A DNA stretch of 12,523 nucleotides from SIG578 sp045543635. Its GTDB lineage: Bacteria; Bacillota; Clostridia; Oscillospirales; Ruminococcaceae. Below are positions 1 to 7,492 of this stretch, piece by piece. The position numbers and the translations under genes were made by a program. Under the pieces are notes generated by a model. The model had not been told where the DNA came from and made no database searches. It saw only the letters and a program-made list of their open reading frames with translations. Numbering within the stretch: the stretch's first letter is position 1; each line of letters begins with the position of its first letter. The stretch covers positions 1-12,523 of the forward strand of contig JAZQMT010000065.1 of the NCBI GenBank assembly GCA_045543635.1, in the 5' to 3' direction.

Positions 1-164
1 TGTGTGAAGGAGCGGGCAGAGTAATGGAAAATTCGCTTTGCGGCAGAGCAGATAATAATATTATGGTAGAATTTGAAAACAACGGTGAGATTAAAGAGGG
101 GGAGTTTGTGAATATTAAGATTACTTCCTCCAAAGGCTATATTTGCATCGGAGAAATTATATAA
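1..164 (+). CDS. miaB: tRNA-2-methylthio-N6-dimethylallyladenosine synthase MiaB, C-terminal end (partial)
   Basis: Only the last 53 codons are present; the gene enters from the left edge and ends at a TAA at 162-164. The visible residues (EGAGRVMENSLCGRADNN, then MVEFENNGEIKEGEFVNIKI and a terminal GEII) have the pattern of a MiaB TRAM domain: an Arg/Asn motif, a Val-x-Phe strand, then a Gly-x-Phe-Val strand. The TRAM domain binds tRNA. The radical-SAM core that carries the two [4Fe-4S] clusters lies outside the window. MiaB methylthiolates i6A37 in tRNAs reading UNN codons, the step after MiaA, whose gene is in this window. The assignment rests on the TRAM-like tail plus the conserved miaB - YmcA-family - mutS - mutL order. 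A different TRAM-bearing methylthiotransferase (MtaB or RimO) is possible but fits the context less well. Confidence 0.8.
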   Translation, partial: CEGAGRVMENSLCGRADNNIMVEFENNGEIKEGEFVNIKITSSKGYICIGEII

Positions 165-177
165 AGGAGAAAAAACA

Positions 178-588
178 ATGGATGTTATTGAAAAAGCAAG
201 AGAACTCGGAAAAGCTATTCAGCAAAGCCAAGCTTATATTCAAATGAATGAGGCTCGCGAGCACAATGATAAAAATATGGAGCTGCAAGAAAAAATCAGT
301 AATTTTAATCTTAAAAAAATTGCACTAAACAGAGAAGTTACCCGCGAAACACGCGATAGTGATAAAATTTCCCGTTTGGATCGCGAAATGCGAGAGGCAT
401 ATCAAGCGGTTATGGAAGACGCGGATATGATAGCATACTCAGAGGCTAAAACCAAAGTAGACGAGCTTATGAAAAAAATTGAGTTTCTTTTGGCAACGGC
501 GCTCAACGGAGAGGATCCCGAAACGGCTGTTATTCCCGAAAGCACCGGATGCAGCGGAAACTGCTCCAGCTGCGCAGGCTGTCACTGA
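178..588 (+). CDS. YlbF/YmcA (Ric) family protein with C-terminal cysteine cluster
   Basis: This 136-residue, mostly helical charged protein matches the YlbF/YmcA family: an N-terminal IEKARELGKAIQQSQAY helix, a central helical hairpin, and a DADMIAYSEAKTKVDELM segment. The ATG at 178 follows AAGGAGA at 164-170, which abuts the miaB stop. In Bacillus subtilis, family members RicA (YmcA) and RicF (YlbF) form a complex with RicT (YaaT). That complex carries [4Fe-4S] clusters and influences RNase Y-dependent mRNA processing, competence and sporulation. B. subtilis ymcA also lies between miaB (ymcB) and mutS, so this is probably the positional counterpart of ricA. I withhold a symbol because paralogues are hard to separate. 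The tail has Cys125, Cys129, Cys132 and Cys135 followed by His136 (C-x3-C-x2-C-x2-C-H), a plausible Fe-S ligand set. That function is inferred. It lies 26 bases upstream of mutS and is probably co-transcribed with it. Confidence 0.85.
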   Translation: MDVIEKARELGKAIQQSQAYIQMNEAREHNDKNMELQEKISNFNLKKIALNREVTRETRDSDKISRLDREMREAYQAVMEDADMIAYSEAKTKVDELMKKIEFLLATALNGEDPETAVIPESTGCSGNCSSCAGCH

Positions 589-602
589 TTTTATTTGACA
601 CA

Positions 603-607
603 AGGAG
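603..607 (+). promoter_or_regulatory. Ribosome binding site fixing the mutS GTG start
   Basis: AGGAG lies 7 bases before GTG 615. It supports GTG over the in-frame ATG at 549, which sits inside the upstream gene and would add 22 residues not seen in MutS proteins. Confidence 0.8.
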
Positions 608-614
608 AGATTTT

Positions 615-3236
615 GTGGCACAGTTATCACCGATGATGCGGCAGTACCTTGAAATCAAGGAACAGCATAAAGATCAAATCTTGTTTTTTCGTTTAGGCGA
701 TTTTTATGAAATGTTTTTTGATGATGCCATCGTTGCATCCCGGGAACTCGAGCTTCAACTTACCGGAAAAAACTGTGGTATGGACGAACGCGCAAAAATG
801 TGTGGTGTTCCTTATCATAGTTGCGAGTCTTATATTGCCAGACTGATTGAAAAAGGATATAAGGTTGCGATTTGTGAGCAGGTTGAGGATCCCGTAAAAG
901 CCAAGGGGATTGTAAAGCGTGATGTTGTTCGCGTTGTCACACCTGGTACTGTTGTGGAAGGCAGCATGCTTGATGAATCTAAAAATAATTATATTTGTGC
1001 GGTTAAGCTTGATTTTGACAGTGCAGGTATTGTGTTTGCCGATGTTTCAACCGGAGAGATCAGGGCAACCACCTTTTCAAACGGTGATATAGTTGTAAAA
1101 ATTGTAAATGAGCTTAGCCGTTTTTCTCCCAGCGAAGTGCTTCTTTGCCAAAACAGCGCGGAGGACAGAAACATCACTCAGTTTGTGAAAAATCGCCTTT
1201 CTTCTGCGCTTACTGTTATGTCTAACCATGCTGTTGAACTGAAAAATGCAAAACAAATTGTTTTGGAGCAGTTTAATGCAGATTCACTTTCAAAGCTCAA
1301 TTTAGAGAATAAGCCCCTTGTTGTTCAGGCTCTTGGAGGCTTATTTGATTATTTGCATGAAACGCAGATCAGTGGATTGAGCCGACTTGACCGAATTGAA
1401 TTGTATCAGGTTGAACAATATATGAATTTGGATATTTCGGCGCGTCATAATTTAGAGCTTACCCGCAGTATGCATAAAGGCGAAAAATACGGAACGCTTT
1501 TGTGGGTTCTTGACCAGACTGAAACTGCAATGGGACATCGGTTGCTCCGTAATTACTTAGAACAGCCGCTTATGAGTTTAAGCGACATTACAAGGCGGCA
1601 GAACGCAGTTCGTGAACTTTTTGATAATAGTGTGATGCGCGAAGAAATTCGTGAAAAGCTGCGCAATATTTACGATCTAAAACGAATTTTGACTCGTGTT
1701 GTTTTTGGTAATGTCAGCCCGCGCGAGTTAAATTCTCTCGCATATACTGCCGAGCAAATTCCACCAATTATTCAATCTCTTAGCCAAGCCAATGGCGCTC
1801 TCTTGCGCGATCTTGTAAATAGCATCGATCCACTTGCCGATATTCATGATATGATAGTAAATGCTATCAGTGATGAGCCTGCCGCTATTTTGCGTGACGG
1901 TGGATATATCCGTGAGGGCTATCATTCTGATTTGGATATGTTGCGAGATATTCTTAAAAATAACAAGGCTTTTCTCGCTAAGATAGAGGCGTCTGAAAAA
2001 GAACGAACAGGTATCAGAACACTTAAAGTCGGTTATAACAAGGTGTTTGGATATTATATTGAGGTTTCCAAATCATTTATTGATCAGGTTCCCGAAGAAT
2101 ATATCAGAAAACAAACCTTAACTGGCGGCGAACGTTATATCACACAGGAGCTAAAGGAAATAGAGACAAAGGTTTTAACGGCGGGAGAACGCTCCATTGC
2201 TTTGGAATATGAGCTATTTACTGAGCTTCGTAATAATGTTTCGGCGCAGCTTGACAGAATTCAGAGAACAGCCGAAGCTCTTGCGGTTCTTGATGTTATG
2301 TGCTCTTTTGCACATGTTGCGGTAACCAATAACTATGTTTGTCCCGCGCTTAATGTAACGGGTGAGATTTCTATTAAAGAGGGGAGACATCCGGTTGTTG
2401 AGCAACTTACTATGACACCTTTTGTCCCCAATGATACAATGCTGGATATTAATGATAATGCGATTGCGATTATTACGGGCCCCAATATGGCAGGTAAATC
2501 CACCTATATGCGTCAGGTCGCTCTTATTACGATTATGGCGCAAATAGGAAGCTTTGTTCCTGCGAAGGATGCGAATATTTCTATTGTTGATAGTGTTTTT
2601 ACAAGGATAGGTGCTTCTGACGACTTAGCTTCAGGTCAATCAACTTTTATGATGGAAATGAATGAGGTTTCCTACATTCTTAAAAATGCAACAAAAAATA
2701 GCCTGCTTATTTTGGACGAAGTGGGCAGAGGAACGTCTACCTTTGACGGAATGAGCATTGCCAGAGCGGTTCTTGAATACATAGCAAATAAGAAAAAACT
2801 TGGCGCTAAAACTCTTTTTGCAACCCATTATCATGAGCTTTCAGTGCTTGAAGATAAGCTTTCTAATGTAAAAAATTATAATATTATGGTCAAAAAACGC
2901 GGGGAGGAAATTATCTTCCTTCGCAGAATTGTTCGCGGCGGTACCGATGATAGCTACGGTATTGATGTGGCGCGCCTTTCCGGTATTCCAAACGAAATTA
3001 TTCGTCGAGCAAAAGAGATACTTTGCAGTCTCGAACAGGGAAAAGAAGTGGAATTTCGCGGCGATATAACTCCGGAGCAGGTTTCTTCACAGGATAGCTA
3101 TCAATTATCTTTTGATACTTCAAATAATCTTCCCATTCTTGATAAGATACGTGCTATTGATGTTGATGTACTAACGCCGCGCGAGGCAATTAATATTTTA
3201 TTTGAACTTAAAAAAATGGCTGAAGATGAGGAATAA
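615..3236 (+). CDS. mutS: DNA mismatch repair protein MutS
   Basis: MutS recognises base mismatches and small loops, then forms an ATP-dependent sliding clamp that recruits MutL. The protein has 873 residues, close to the usual 850-880. From the GTG start it begins MAQLSPMMRQYLEIKEQHKD, as MutS proteins do. The mismatch-reading Phe-x-Glu motif is F30-Y31-E32 within GDFYEMF. Connector, lever and clamp regions follow. The C-terminal ABC ATPase has Walker A GPNMAGKST at 622-630, the ASDDLASGQSTF region around 667-678, Walker B LLILDEVGRGTS with D701 and E702, and the His switch in FATHYHEL at 735-742. Near the C-terminus QLSF (830-833) resembles the beta-clamp binding motif of B. subtilis MutS (QLSFF). 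All key residues checked are intact. The gene ends 14 bases before mutL, and their pairing indicates a MutSL repair operon. Confidence 0.98.
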   Translation: MAQLSPMMRQYLEIKEQHKDQILFFRLGDFYEMFFDDAIVASRELELQLTGKNCGMDERAKMCGVPYHSCESYIARLIEKGYKVAICEQVEDPVKAKGIVKRDVVRVVTPGTVVEGSMLDESKNNYICAVKLDFDSAGIVFADVSTGEIRATTFSNGDIVVKIVNELSRFSPSEVLLCQNSAEDRNITQFVKNRLSSALTVMSNHAVELKNAKQIVLEQFNADSLSKLNLENKPLVVQALGGLFDYLHETQISGLSRLDRIELYQVEQYMNLDISARHNLELTRSMHKGEKYGTLLWVLDQTETAMGHRLLRNYLEQPLMSLSDITRRQNAVRELFDNSVMREEIREKLRNIYDLKRILTRVVFGNVSPRELNSLAYTAEQIPPIIQSLSQANGALLRDLVNSIDPLADIHDMIVNAISDEPAAILRDGGYIREGYHSDLDMLRDILKNNKAFLAKIEASEKERTGIRTLKVGYNKVFGYYIEVSKSFIDQVPEEYIRKQTLTGGERYITQELKEIETKVLTAGERSIALEYELFTELRNNVSAQLDRIQRTAEALAVLDVMCSFAHVAVTNNYVCPALNVTGEISIKEGRHPVVEQLTMTPFVPNDTMLDINDNAIAIITGPNMAGKSTYMRQVALITIMAQIGSFVPAKDANISIVDSVFTRIGASDDLASGQSTFMMEMNEVSYILKNATKNSLLILDEVGRGTSTFDGMSIARAVLEYIANKKKLGAKTLFATHYHELSVLEDKLSNVKNYNIMVKKRGEEIIFLRRIVRGGTDDSYGIDVARLSGIPNEIIRRAKEILCSLEQGKEVEFRGDITPEQVSSQDSYQLSFDTSNNLPILDKIRAIDVDVLTPREAINILFELKKMAEDEE

Positions 3237-3242
3237 AGGAGG
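3237..3242 (+). promoter_or_regulatory. Ribosome binding site fixing the mutL TTG start
   Basis: A full-consensus AGGAGG directly follows the mutS stop and lies 8 bases before TTG 3251. The nearby ATG at 3246 is in a different frame, so TTG is the likely initiator. Confidence 0.8.
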
Positions 3243-3250
3243 GAAATGCC

Positions 3251-5230
3251 TTGGGTGAAATTAGAGTGCTCGATAAACATACCGCGGAATTGATTGCCGC
3301 GGGCGAGGTGATAGAGCGCCCCGCATCGATTGTTAAGGAGCTTATGGAAAATTCTATTGATGCTGGAGCTACCCATATCACCGTTGAAATAAAAAACGGC
3401 GGTATTGAATTAATTCGTGTCACGGATGACGGTAAGGGAATTGCACCTGAGGATACCGAAACTGCCTTTCTGCGTCATGCTACCAGCAAGGTGAAAACTG
3501 CAGCAGACTTAAATGAGATATTTACGCTCGGATTTCGCGGTGAGGCTCTTGCCTCTGTTTGTGCTGTTTCCCGAGTCTCAATGATAACACGACAGCTGGA
3601 TGCCGAAATCGGATGCCATGTTGAGATTGCCGGCGGGGAACTTCTTCAAAAAGAAGAAGCCGGTTGTCCCGTTGGTACAACCATTATTGTAAGAAATGTG
3701 TTTTATAATACCCCTGCAAGAATGAAATTTCTAAAAAAAAATGTTTCTGAGGCAAATGCAGTTGCTGCAGTTGTTGAAAAAATAGCTATTTCCAATCCGC
3801 ATATTGCCTTTAAGTTTATTCGGGACGGCCGAATTGATCTGCAAACGGTGGGGGACGGAAAGCTGTTTTCTGCAATTCATTGTGTATTCGGGAAATCTTT
3901 TTCGGATACATTGTTACCTGTTGCTTTTGAAAAAAACGGTGTAAAGGTTGAGGGATTTATCTCAAAGGCTCTCAATGCAAGGGCAAAAAGGGGAATGCAG
4001 TATTTCTTCTTAAACGGCAGAACAGTAAAAAACATTACCATGACGGTTGCTTTGGAAGAAGCTTATAAAGGCTCAATTATGGTAGGCAAATTTCCTGCAT
4101 GCGTGCTTATGGTAAATATTTCTCCTTCAGTTGTTGATGTAAATGTTCATCCGACCAAAACAGAGGTTCGTTTTTCAGACGAACGCATTATCTACGATGC
4201 TGTCTATTTTGCTTGTAAAACTGCGCTTTCCCGAGATAATGCTGAGGCAGATTTGGTTTTAAAACAGCAATCTGTGCAAAAAAACTTTCGAGATGCTGTA
4301 AAGTATAAAGACATTACAAGCTTTGGAGAACAAATAAAGCTTGAAACACCTCAAAACCACCCTGAGAATACGGCTGCTTTTGAAAAAAATATAAAACAAG
4401 ATGAAAAAAGCAATTTAAAAACAAATTCTCAGATAGATTTTTCTAAGAAAATTGAGCCAATTGTCGAGCTTCGTGATGATTCTGTTAAAGCAGTAGAAAC
4501 AGGAAAAATAAAAGTAAATCTTGTGACAGAAAGTCTTTTCAATAAAAAAGAGCTTGAACCTTCAATGATTGAAGAAATGCCTTCCGATCAAATTCAGGAC
4601 GAACCATTTTCTTCCCAAACAGAGCAGACGGTTATGTCTGCTGAGCGGGATGAGCGTTTTGCCGGTGCTCGGGTGATCGGCGAATTATTTGAAACTTATA
4701 TTCTTATGGAATGTGATAATGCTCTTTATCTTGTGGACAAGCATGCCGCGCATGAGCGGCTTATCTATAATCAATTAAAAGCTGAAGCAAATGAGGCGCA
4801 GCGTCAGTATTTGTTAGAGCCTGTTATTACTAAGCCTTCTCGCGAAGAGTATGATGCGCTTATCGAGCATAAGGAAACTGTGGAAAGTGTCGGCTTTGAA
4901 ATTGAGGACTTTGGAAGCGGTTCTATTATTATCCGCAGCGTTCCGCCGTTTGTATCGGCGGAGGATACAATTTCTGTAATTACAGAAGTTGCGGGTAATT
5001 TGCAAAATTGTAAAAAAGAGGTAAAGCCACAGGTTTTGGATGATATATATCACACGATTGCTTGCCGCTCTGCAATTAAAGCGCACGATAAAAGCAGTAA
5101 ATATGAGCTTTCTTTCTTGATTGATTGTTTAAGACAGGAAACCGATGTAAAATATTGTCCGCATGGCAGACCGGTTGTTGCAAAAATTTCTAAAACTGAA
5201 ATTGAGAAACGCTTTGGAAGAATACAGTAG
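3251..5230 (+). CDS. mutL: DNA mismatch repair endonuclease MutL
   Basis: MutL links MutS mismatch recognition to strand incision and excision. The protein has 659 residues. The N-terminal GHKL ATPase has E30 and N34 in KELMENSIDAGAT, DDGKGI at 59-64, and GFRGEAL at 94-100. A low-conservation charged linker occupies roughly residues 335-470. The C-terminal domain is the endonuclease type found in bacteria lacking MutH: D496-K-H-A-A-H-E502, ACRSAIKA around C605, and CPHGRP at 636-641. QYLLEP (519-524) aligns with the beta-clamp binding QEMIVP motif of B. subtilis MutL. Two positions depart from the DQHA-x2-E-x4-E consensus: K497 for Gln and N507 for the final Glu. Metal-binding Asp, His, Glu and Cys positions look intact, so I expect an active nuclease. 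The start is TTG, and the stop overlaps the miaA ribosome binding site. Confidence 0.97.
   Translation: MGEIRVLDKHTAELIAAGEVIERPASIVKELMENSIDAGATHITVEIKNGGIELIRVTDDGKGIAPEDTETAFLRHATSKVKTAADLNEIFTLGFRGEALASVCAVSRVSMITRQLDAEIGCHVEIAGGELLQKEEAGCPVGTTIIVRNVFYNTPARMKFLKKNVSEANAVAAVVEKIAISNPHIAFKFIRDGRIDLQTVGDGKLFSAIHCVFGKSFSDTLLPVAFEKNGVKVEGFISKALNARAKRGMQYFFLNGRTVKNITMTVALEEAYKGSIMVGKFPACVLMVNISPSVVDVNVHPTKTEVRFSDERIIYDAVYFACKTALSRDNAEADLVLKQQSVQKNFRDAVKYKDITSFGEQIKLETPQNHPENTAAFEKNIKQDEKSNLKTNSQIDFSKKIEPIVELRDDSVKAVETGKIKVNLVTESLFNKKELEPSMIEEMPSDQIQDEPFSSQTEQTVMSAERDERFAGARVIGELFETYILMECDNALYLVDKHAAHERLIYNQLKAEANEAQRQYLLEPVITKPSREEYDALIEHKETVESVGFEIEDFGSGSIIIRSVPPFVSAEDTISVITEVAGNLQNCKKEVKPQVLDDIYHTIACRSAIKAHDKSSKYELSFLIDCLRQETDVKYCPHGRPVVAKISKTEIEKRFGRIQ
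3733..3741 (+). repeat. A9 homopolymer tract inside mutL
   Basis: Nine consecutive adenines occur in the N-terminal ATPase-coding half of mutL, encoding the Leu-Lys-Lys-Asn portion of FLKKNVSEAN. Tracts of this length are prone to replication or transcription slippage. Gain or loss of one base would frameshift the protein near residue 163. Confidence 0.9.
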
Positions 5231-5234
5231 GAGG
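5229..5234 (+). promoter_or_regulatory. Ribosome binding site fixing the miaA TTG start
   Basis: A full-consensus AGGAGG overlaps the mutL TAG stop (5228-5230) and sits 7 bases before TTG 5242. This layout suggests translational coupling between mutL and miaA. Confidence 0.8.
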
Positions 5235-5241
5235 CATCTGT

Positions 5242-6198
5242 TTGAAAAAAGATAAGATACCTTTTGTTTCGATTGTCGGACCAACAGCATCGGGAAAAAC
5301 GGCGCTTTCTATTGCATTAGCTCAAAAAATTGATGCCGAGATAATCTCGGCAGACTCAATGCAGATATACAAGGGAATGGATATTGCCACCGCGAAACCT
5401 ACCGAGAGTGAAATGCAGGGAATAGTGCATCATCTCATCGGCTTTGTGGATATAGATCAAAAGTTTTCGGTTGCTCAGTATCTTTGCTGTGCCCGAGAAT
5501 GTATCCATGATATTTTTGCGCGCAGTAAAAATATCATTGTTGCGGGAGGAACAGGGCTTTATATTAGCAGTCTTGTTGATAATGTTCAGTTTGAGCAAGA
5601 AGCAGAAAATGAGCTGCGAATTAAGCTCTTAGATGAAGCTAAACGCTTTGGCGGCGCATATATGCTCAAAATGCTTTCGCAGGTAGACCCTGAATATGCA
5701 CAAAGACTACACCGGAATGATATTACCCGCATTATTCGAGGGATTGAGATCAATCAGCTTTTTGGTCACACCATGCAGGAACATAGACGTATTTCAAGAC
5801 AAAAAGAATCTCCATATAATGTCTGTATGATTGGTATTGCATATCGTGACCGACAAAAACTTTACGATCGTATTGATCTGCGTGTCGAACAAATGATTGA
5901 AAACGGACTCGTAGCCGAAGCTCGACATTTTTTTGGGAGATTTGAAAACAGCAAAACTGCCGTTCAGGCAATCGGTTATAAGGAACTTTTTCCTTTTATT
6001 GAGGGAAAGATGTCTCTGGATGAGGCTGTGGAAAACCTTAAACGTGCTACAAGAAATTATGCAAAACGTCAGCTGACGTGGTTTAGAAAAGATGAGCGAA
6101 TCCATTGGTTGTATGCAGATGAGCTTTCAAAACAAGAGCTTATTGGTGAGGCCTCTTCTGTTTGTCAAAGCTTTTATTCAAATGGCGGAAAAAGTTGA
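5242..6198 (+). CDS. miaA: tRNA dimethylallyltransferase MiaA
   Basis: MiaA transfers the dimethylallyl group of DMAPP to N6 of A37 in tRNAs reading UNN codons, producing i6A37, the substrate of MiaB. The 318 residues match the usual 300-320. Visible motifs in order are the P-loop GPTASGKT (13-20), DSMQIYKGMDIATAKPT (38-54), HHLIGFVD, VAGGTGLYISSLVD, RNDITRIIRGIEI, the DRIDLRVEQMIENGLVAEAR helix, TAVQAIGYKEL, and the C-terminal NYAKRQLTWFRKDERIHWL signature. The TTG start is supported by a perfect Shine-Dalgarno and places the P-loop at the normal distance from the N-terminus. mutL-miaA adjacency is common across bacteria. The gene ends at a TGA within a hairpin that may terminate the upstream operon. 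Confidence 0.97.
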   Translation: MKKDKIPFVSIVGPTASGKTALSIALAQKIDAEIISADSMQIYKGMDIATAKPTESEMQGIVHHLIGFVDIDQKFSVAQYLCCARECIHDIFARSKNIIVAGGTGLYISSLVDNVQFEQEAENELRIKLLDEAKRFGGAYMLKMLSQVDPEYAQRLHRNDITRIIRGIEINQLFGHTMQEHRRISRQKESPYNVCMIGIAYRDRQKLYDRIDLRVEQMIENGLVAEARHFFGRFENSKTAVQAIGYKELFPFIEGKMSLDEAVENLKRATRNYAKRQLTWFRKDERIHWLYADELSKQELIGEASSVCQSFYSNGGKS

Positions 6199-6214
6199 TT
6201 TTCCCGCCTTTATA
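6184..6214 (+). terminator. Probable intrinsic terminator at the end of miaA
   Basis: GGCGG (6184-6188) pairs with CCGCC (6204-6208). The inner A6190-6193 pairs with T6199-6202 across one A/C mismatch, closing a GTTGA loop that contains the miaA stop codon. A short TTTATAT tail follows. The stem is imperfect and the U-tract is short, so termination is probably partial. Confidence 0.5.
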
Positions 6215-6223
6215 TGGTAAAAT
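6195..6223 (+). promoter_or_regulatory. Predicted housekeeping (SigA-type) extended -10 promoter
   Basis: A -35-like TTGATT (6195-6200) is separated by exactly 17 bases from TAAAAT (6218-6223), which is preceded by TG at 6215-6216 to form an extended -10. Initiation would fall near A6230, giving a 24-base leader with a ribosome binding site before GTG 6254. It overlaps the miaA terminator hairpin and would drive the division gene block. Confidence 0.65.
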
Positions 6224-6239
6224 ATCGGTATGAAATATG

Positions 6240-6247
6240 AGAGGGGG
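6240..6247 (+). promoter_or_regulatory. Ribosome binding site fixing the GTG start of the HlyD-like gene
   Basis: AGAGGGGG lies 6 bases before GTG 6254. The alternative in-frame ATG at 6230 has no such site and coincides with the predicted transcription start, so GTG is preferred. Confidence 0.65.
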
Positions 6248-6253
6248 AAAAGT

Positions 6254-7492
6254 GTGAATCGTGTTTCCAAAATTATAAAAACATTGCTAATTGCTGCTCT
6301 CGCGGTTTTTATTTTGATTTTTATTGGATACCAGATTTATAGTGCGGTTTATTCACCATATCAAACAGAAACCGTCTCCCAACTCACACATGAAAACAAG
6401 CTTGATGTCGAGGGCGTTTTTTTGCGTTCGGAAGAAGTTGTTTCGGCATCTCATAAAGGATATATCGTTCATTATCTGTATTCAGATGGAGAAAAGGTTG
6501 GCGCAGGTGGAACAGTTGCAGAGCTTTATGCCTCGGAAAATGATGTATTTAATTATGAAAAGATAAAAGAACTCAATCATCGCCTTAGTATCCTTGAGGA
6601 ATCTCAGGACCAATCCAGCGCTCTTGTTACTAATGCAGACCAGATAACAACCCAAATCAACAATAAAATTGAGGAGCTTTCCAAGGCAATTTATCGGTGC
6701 GATGCAGATGCTGTTTCCGATTGTAAAGATGATTTGCAGATTTTACTTAACCGTCGAAATATTATAACAGAAAAAGAGACCGATTTCAGTGCCTATATTT
6801 CAGAGATAAAAAGAGAGATTACAACTTGTAAGAATAATATAAAAAATGCCCTTAAAACAGTGAAAGCTGAAAAAAACGGCAATTTTGTCATATCGGCAGA
6901 CGGGTTTGAAAATATTGCAAAGTACGGCGATATTTCAGCAATGTCGGTTTCTGAAATTGAAAACTTTATATCTACTGCACAGCCTACAGAGGTTTCAAAA
7001 AACACCATTGGTAAATTAATTACTGATTTCACATGGTATTATACAATGACACTTCCGATTGATGATAGGGAGTATCATGAAAAGATAAAAGAGGGCAATA
7101 TCCTTAAAATGCGTTTTGGCGATGTGTCAGAGAAAACCTGTAATGTGGTTGTTGATAGAGTTATTTTGGATACTTCGAACTCAAAAATGGCTGTAATCGT
7201 TAAGTCTAATTATATGACAGGCAAATTTTGCTCAGCGAGAAAAGAAAAAGCCGAAATTATTTTTTCTACTGCGCGTGGCTATAAGATTAGTAAAAGTGCC
7301 GTTCGTATTGAAAATGGAGATAAAGGTGTTTATGTCGTTATCGGACAGCAAATGTTCTTCCGTAAGATTGATGTGATATATGAGAAGGATGACTATTTTA
7401 TTTGTTCTGTTACCAACGGAAGCGGAACACTCAAACCGTTTGATGATGTCATCGTGAAAGGAACTAATTTATATGACGGAAAAAATCTCTAA
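6254..7492 (+). CDS. HlyD-like membrane-anchored adaptor protein of the division cluster
   Basis: From the GTG start the protein has 412 residues. Residues 10-31 form one hydrophobic segment (TLLIAALAVFILIFIGYQIY) after a basic N-terminus, so it is probably anchored with its C-terminal bulk outside the membrane. Residues 52-93 resemble half of a lipoyl/barrel-sandwich domain (GYIVHYLYSDGEKVGAGG). Residues about 95-205 are helical and charged, like a short coiled hairpin. Residues 250-410 resemble the returning lipoyl half and the beta-barrel and membrane-proximal domains of membrane fusion proteins, including KISKSAVR and a terminal FDDVIVKG. HlyD-family proteins usually bridge a transporter to an outer component, but no transporter gene is visible here. 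The gene leads the sepF/divIVA block and overlaps the next gene by 20 bases, suggesting a role in envelope or division work. That role is inferred; the precise function is unknown. Confidence 0.75.
   Translation: MNRVSKIIKTLLIAALAVFILIFIGYQIYSAVYSPYQTETVSQLTHENKLDVEGVFLRSEEVVSASHKGYIVHYLYSDGEKVGAGGTVAELYASENDVFNYEKIKELNHRLSILEESQDQSSALVTNADQITTQINNKIEELSKAIYRCDADAVSDCKDDLQILLNRRNIITEKETDFSAYISEIKREITTCKNNIKNALKTVKAEKNGNFVISADGFENIAKYGDISAMSVSEIENFISTAQPTEVSKNTIGKLITDFTWYYTMTLPIDDREYHEKIKEGNILKMRFGDVSEKTCNVVVDRVILDTSNSKMAVIVKSNYMTGKFCSARKEKAEIIFSTARGYKISKSAVRIENGDKGVYVVIGQQMFFRKIDVIYEKDDYFICSVTNGSGTLKPFDDVIVKGTNLYDGKNL

Noticed and set aside
595..600. Perfect TTGACA just upstream of mutS, resembling a -35 element.
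   Set aside because: No -10-like hexamer occurs 16-18 bases downstream, and a start there would fall inside mutS, so it is probably chance.
549..614. In-frame upstream ATG that would lengthen MutS by 22 residues.
   Set aside because: It lies within the YlbF-family gene, and the added residues do not resemble MutS; GTG 615 has a proper ribosome binding site.
6230..6253. In-frame ATG that would lengthen the HlyD-like protein by 8 residues.
   Set aside because: It has no ribosome binding site and coincides with the predicted transcription start; GTG 6254 has AGAGGGGG at good spacing.
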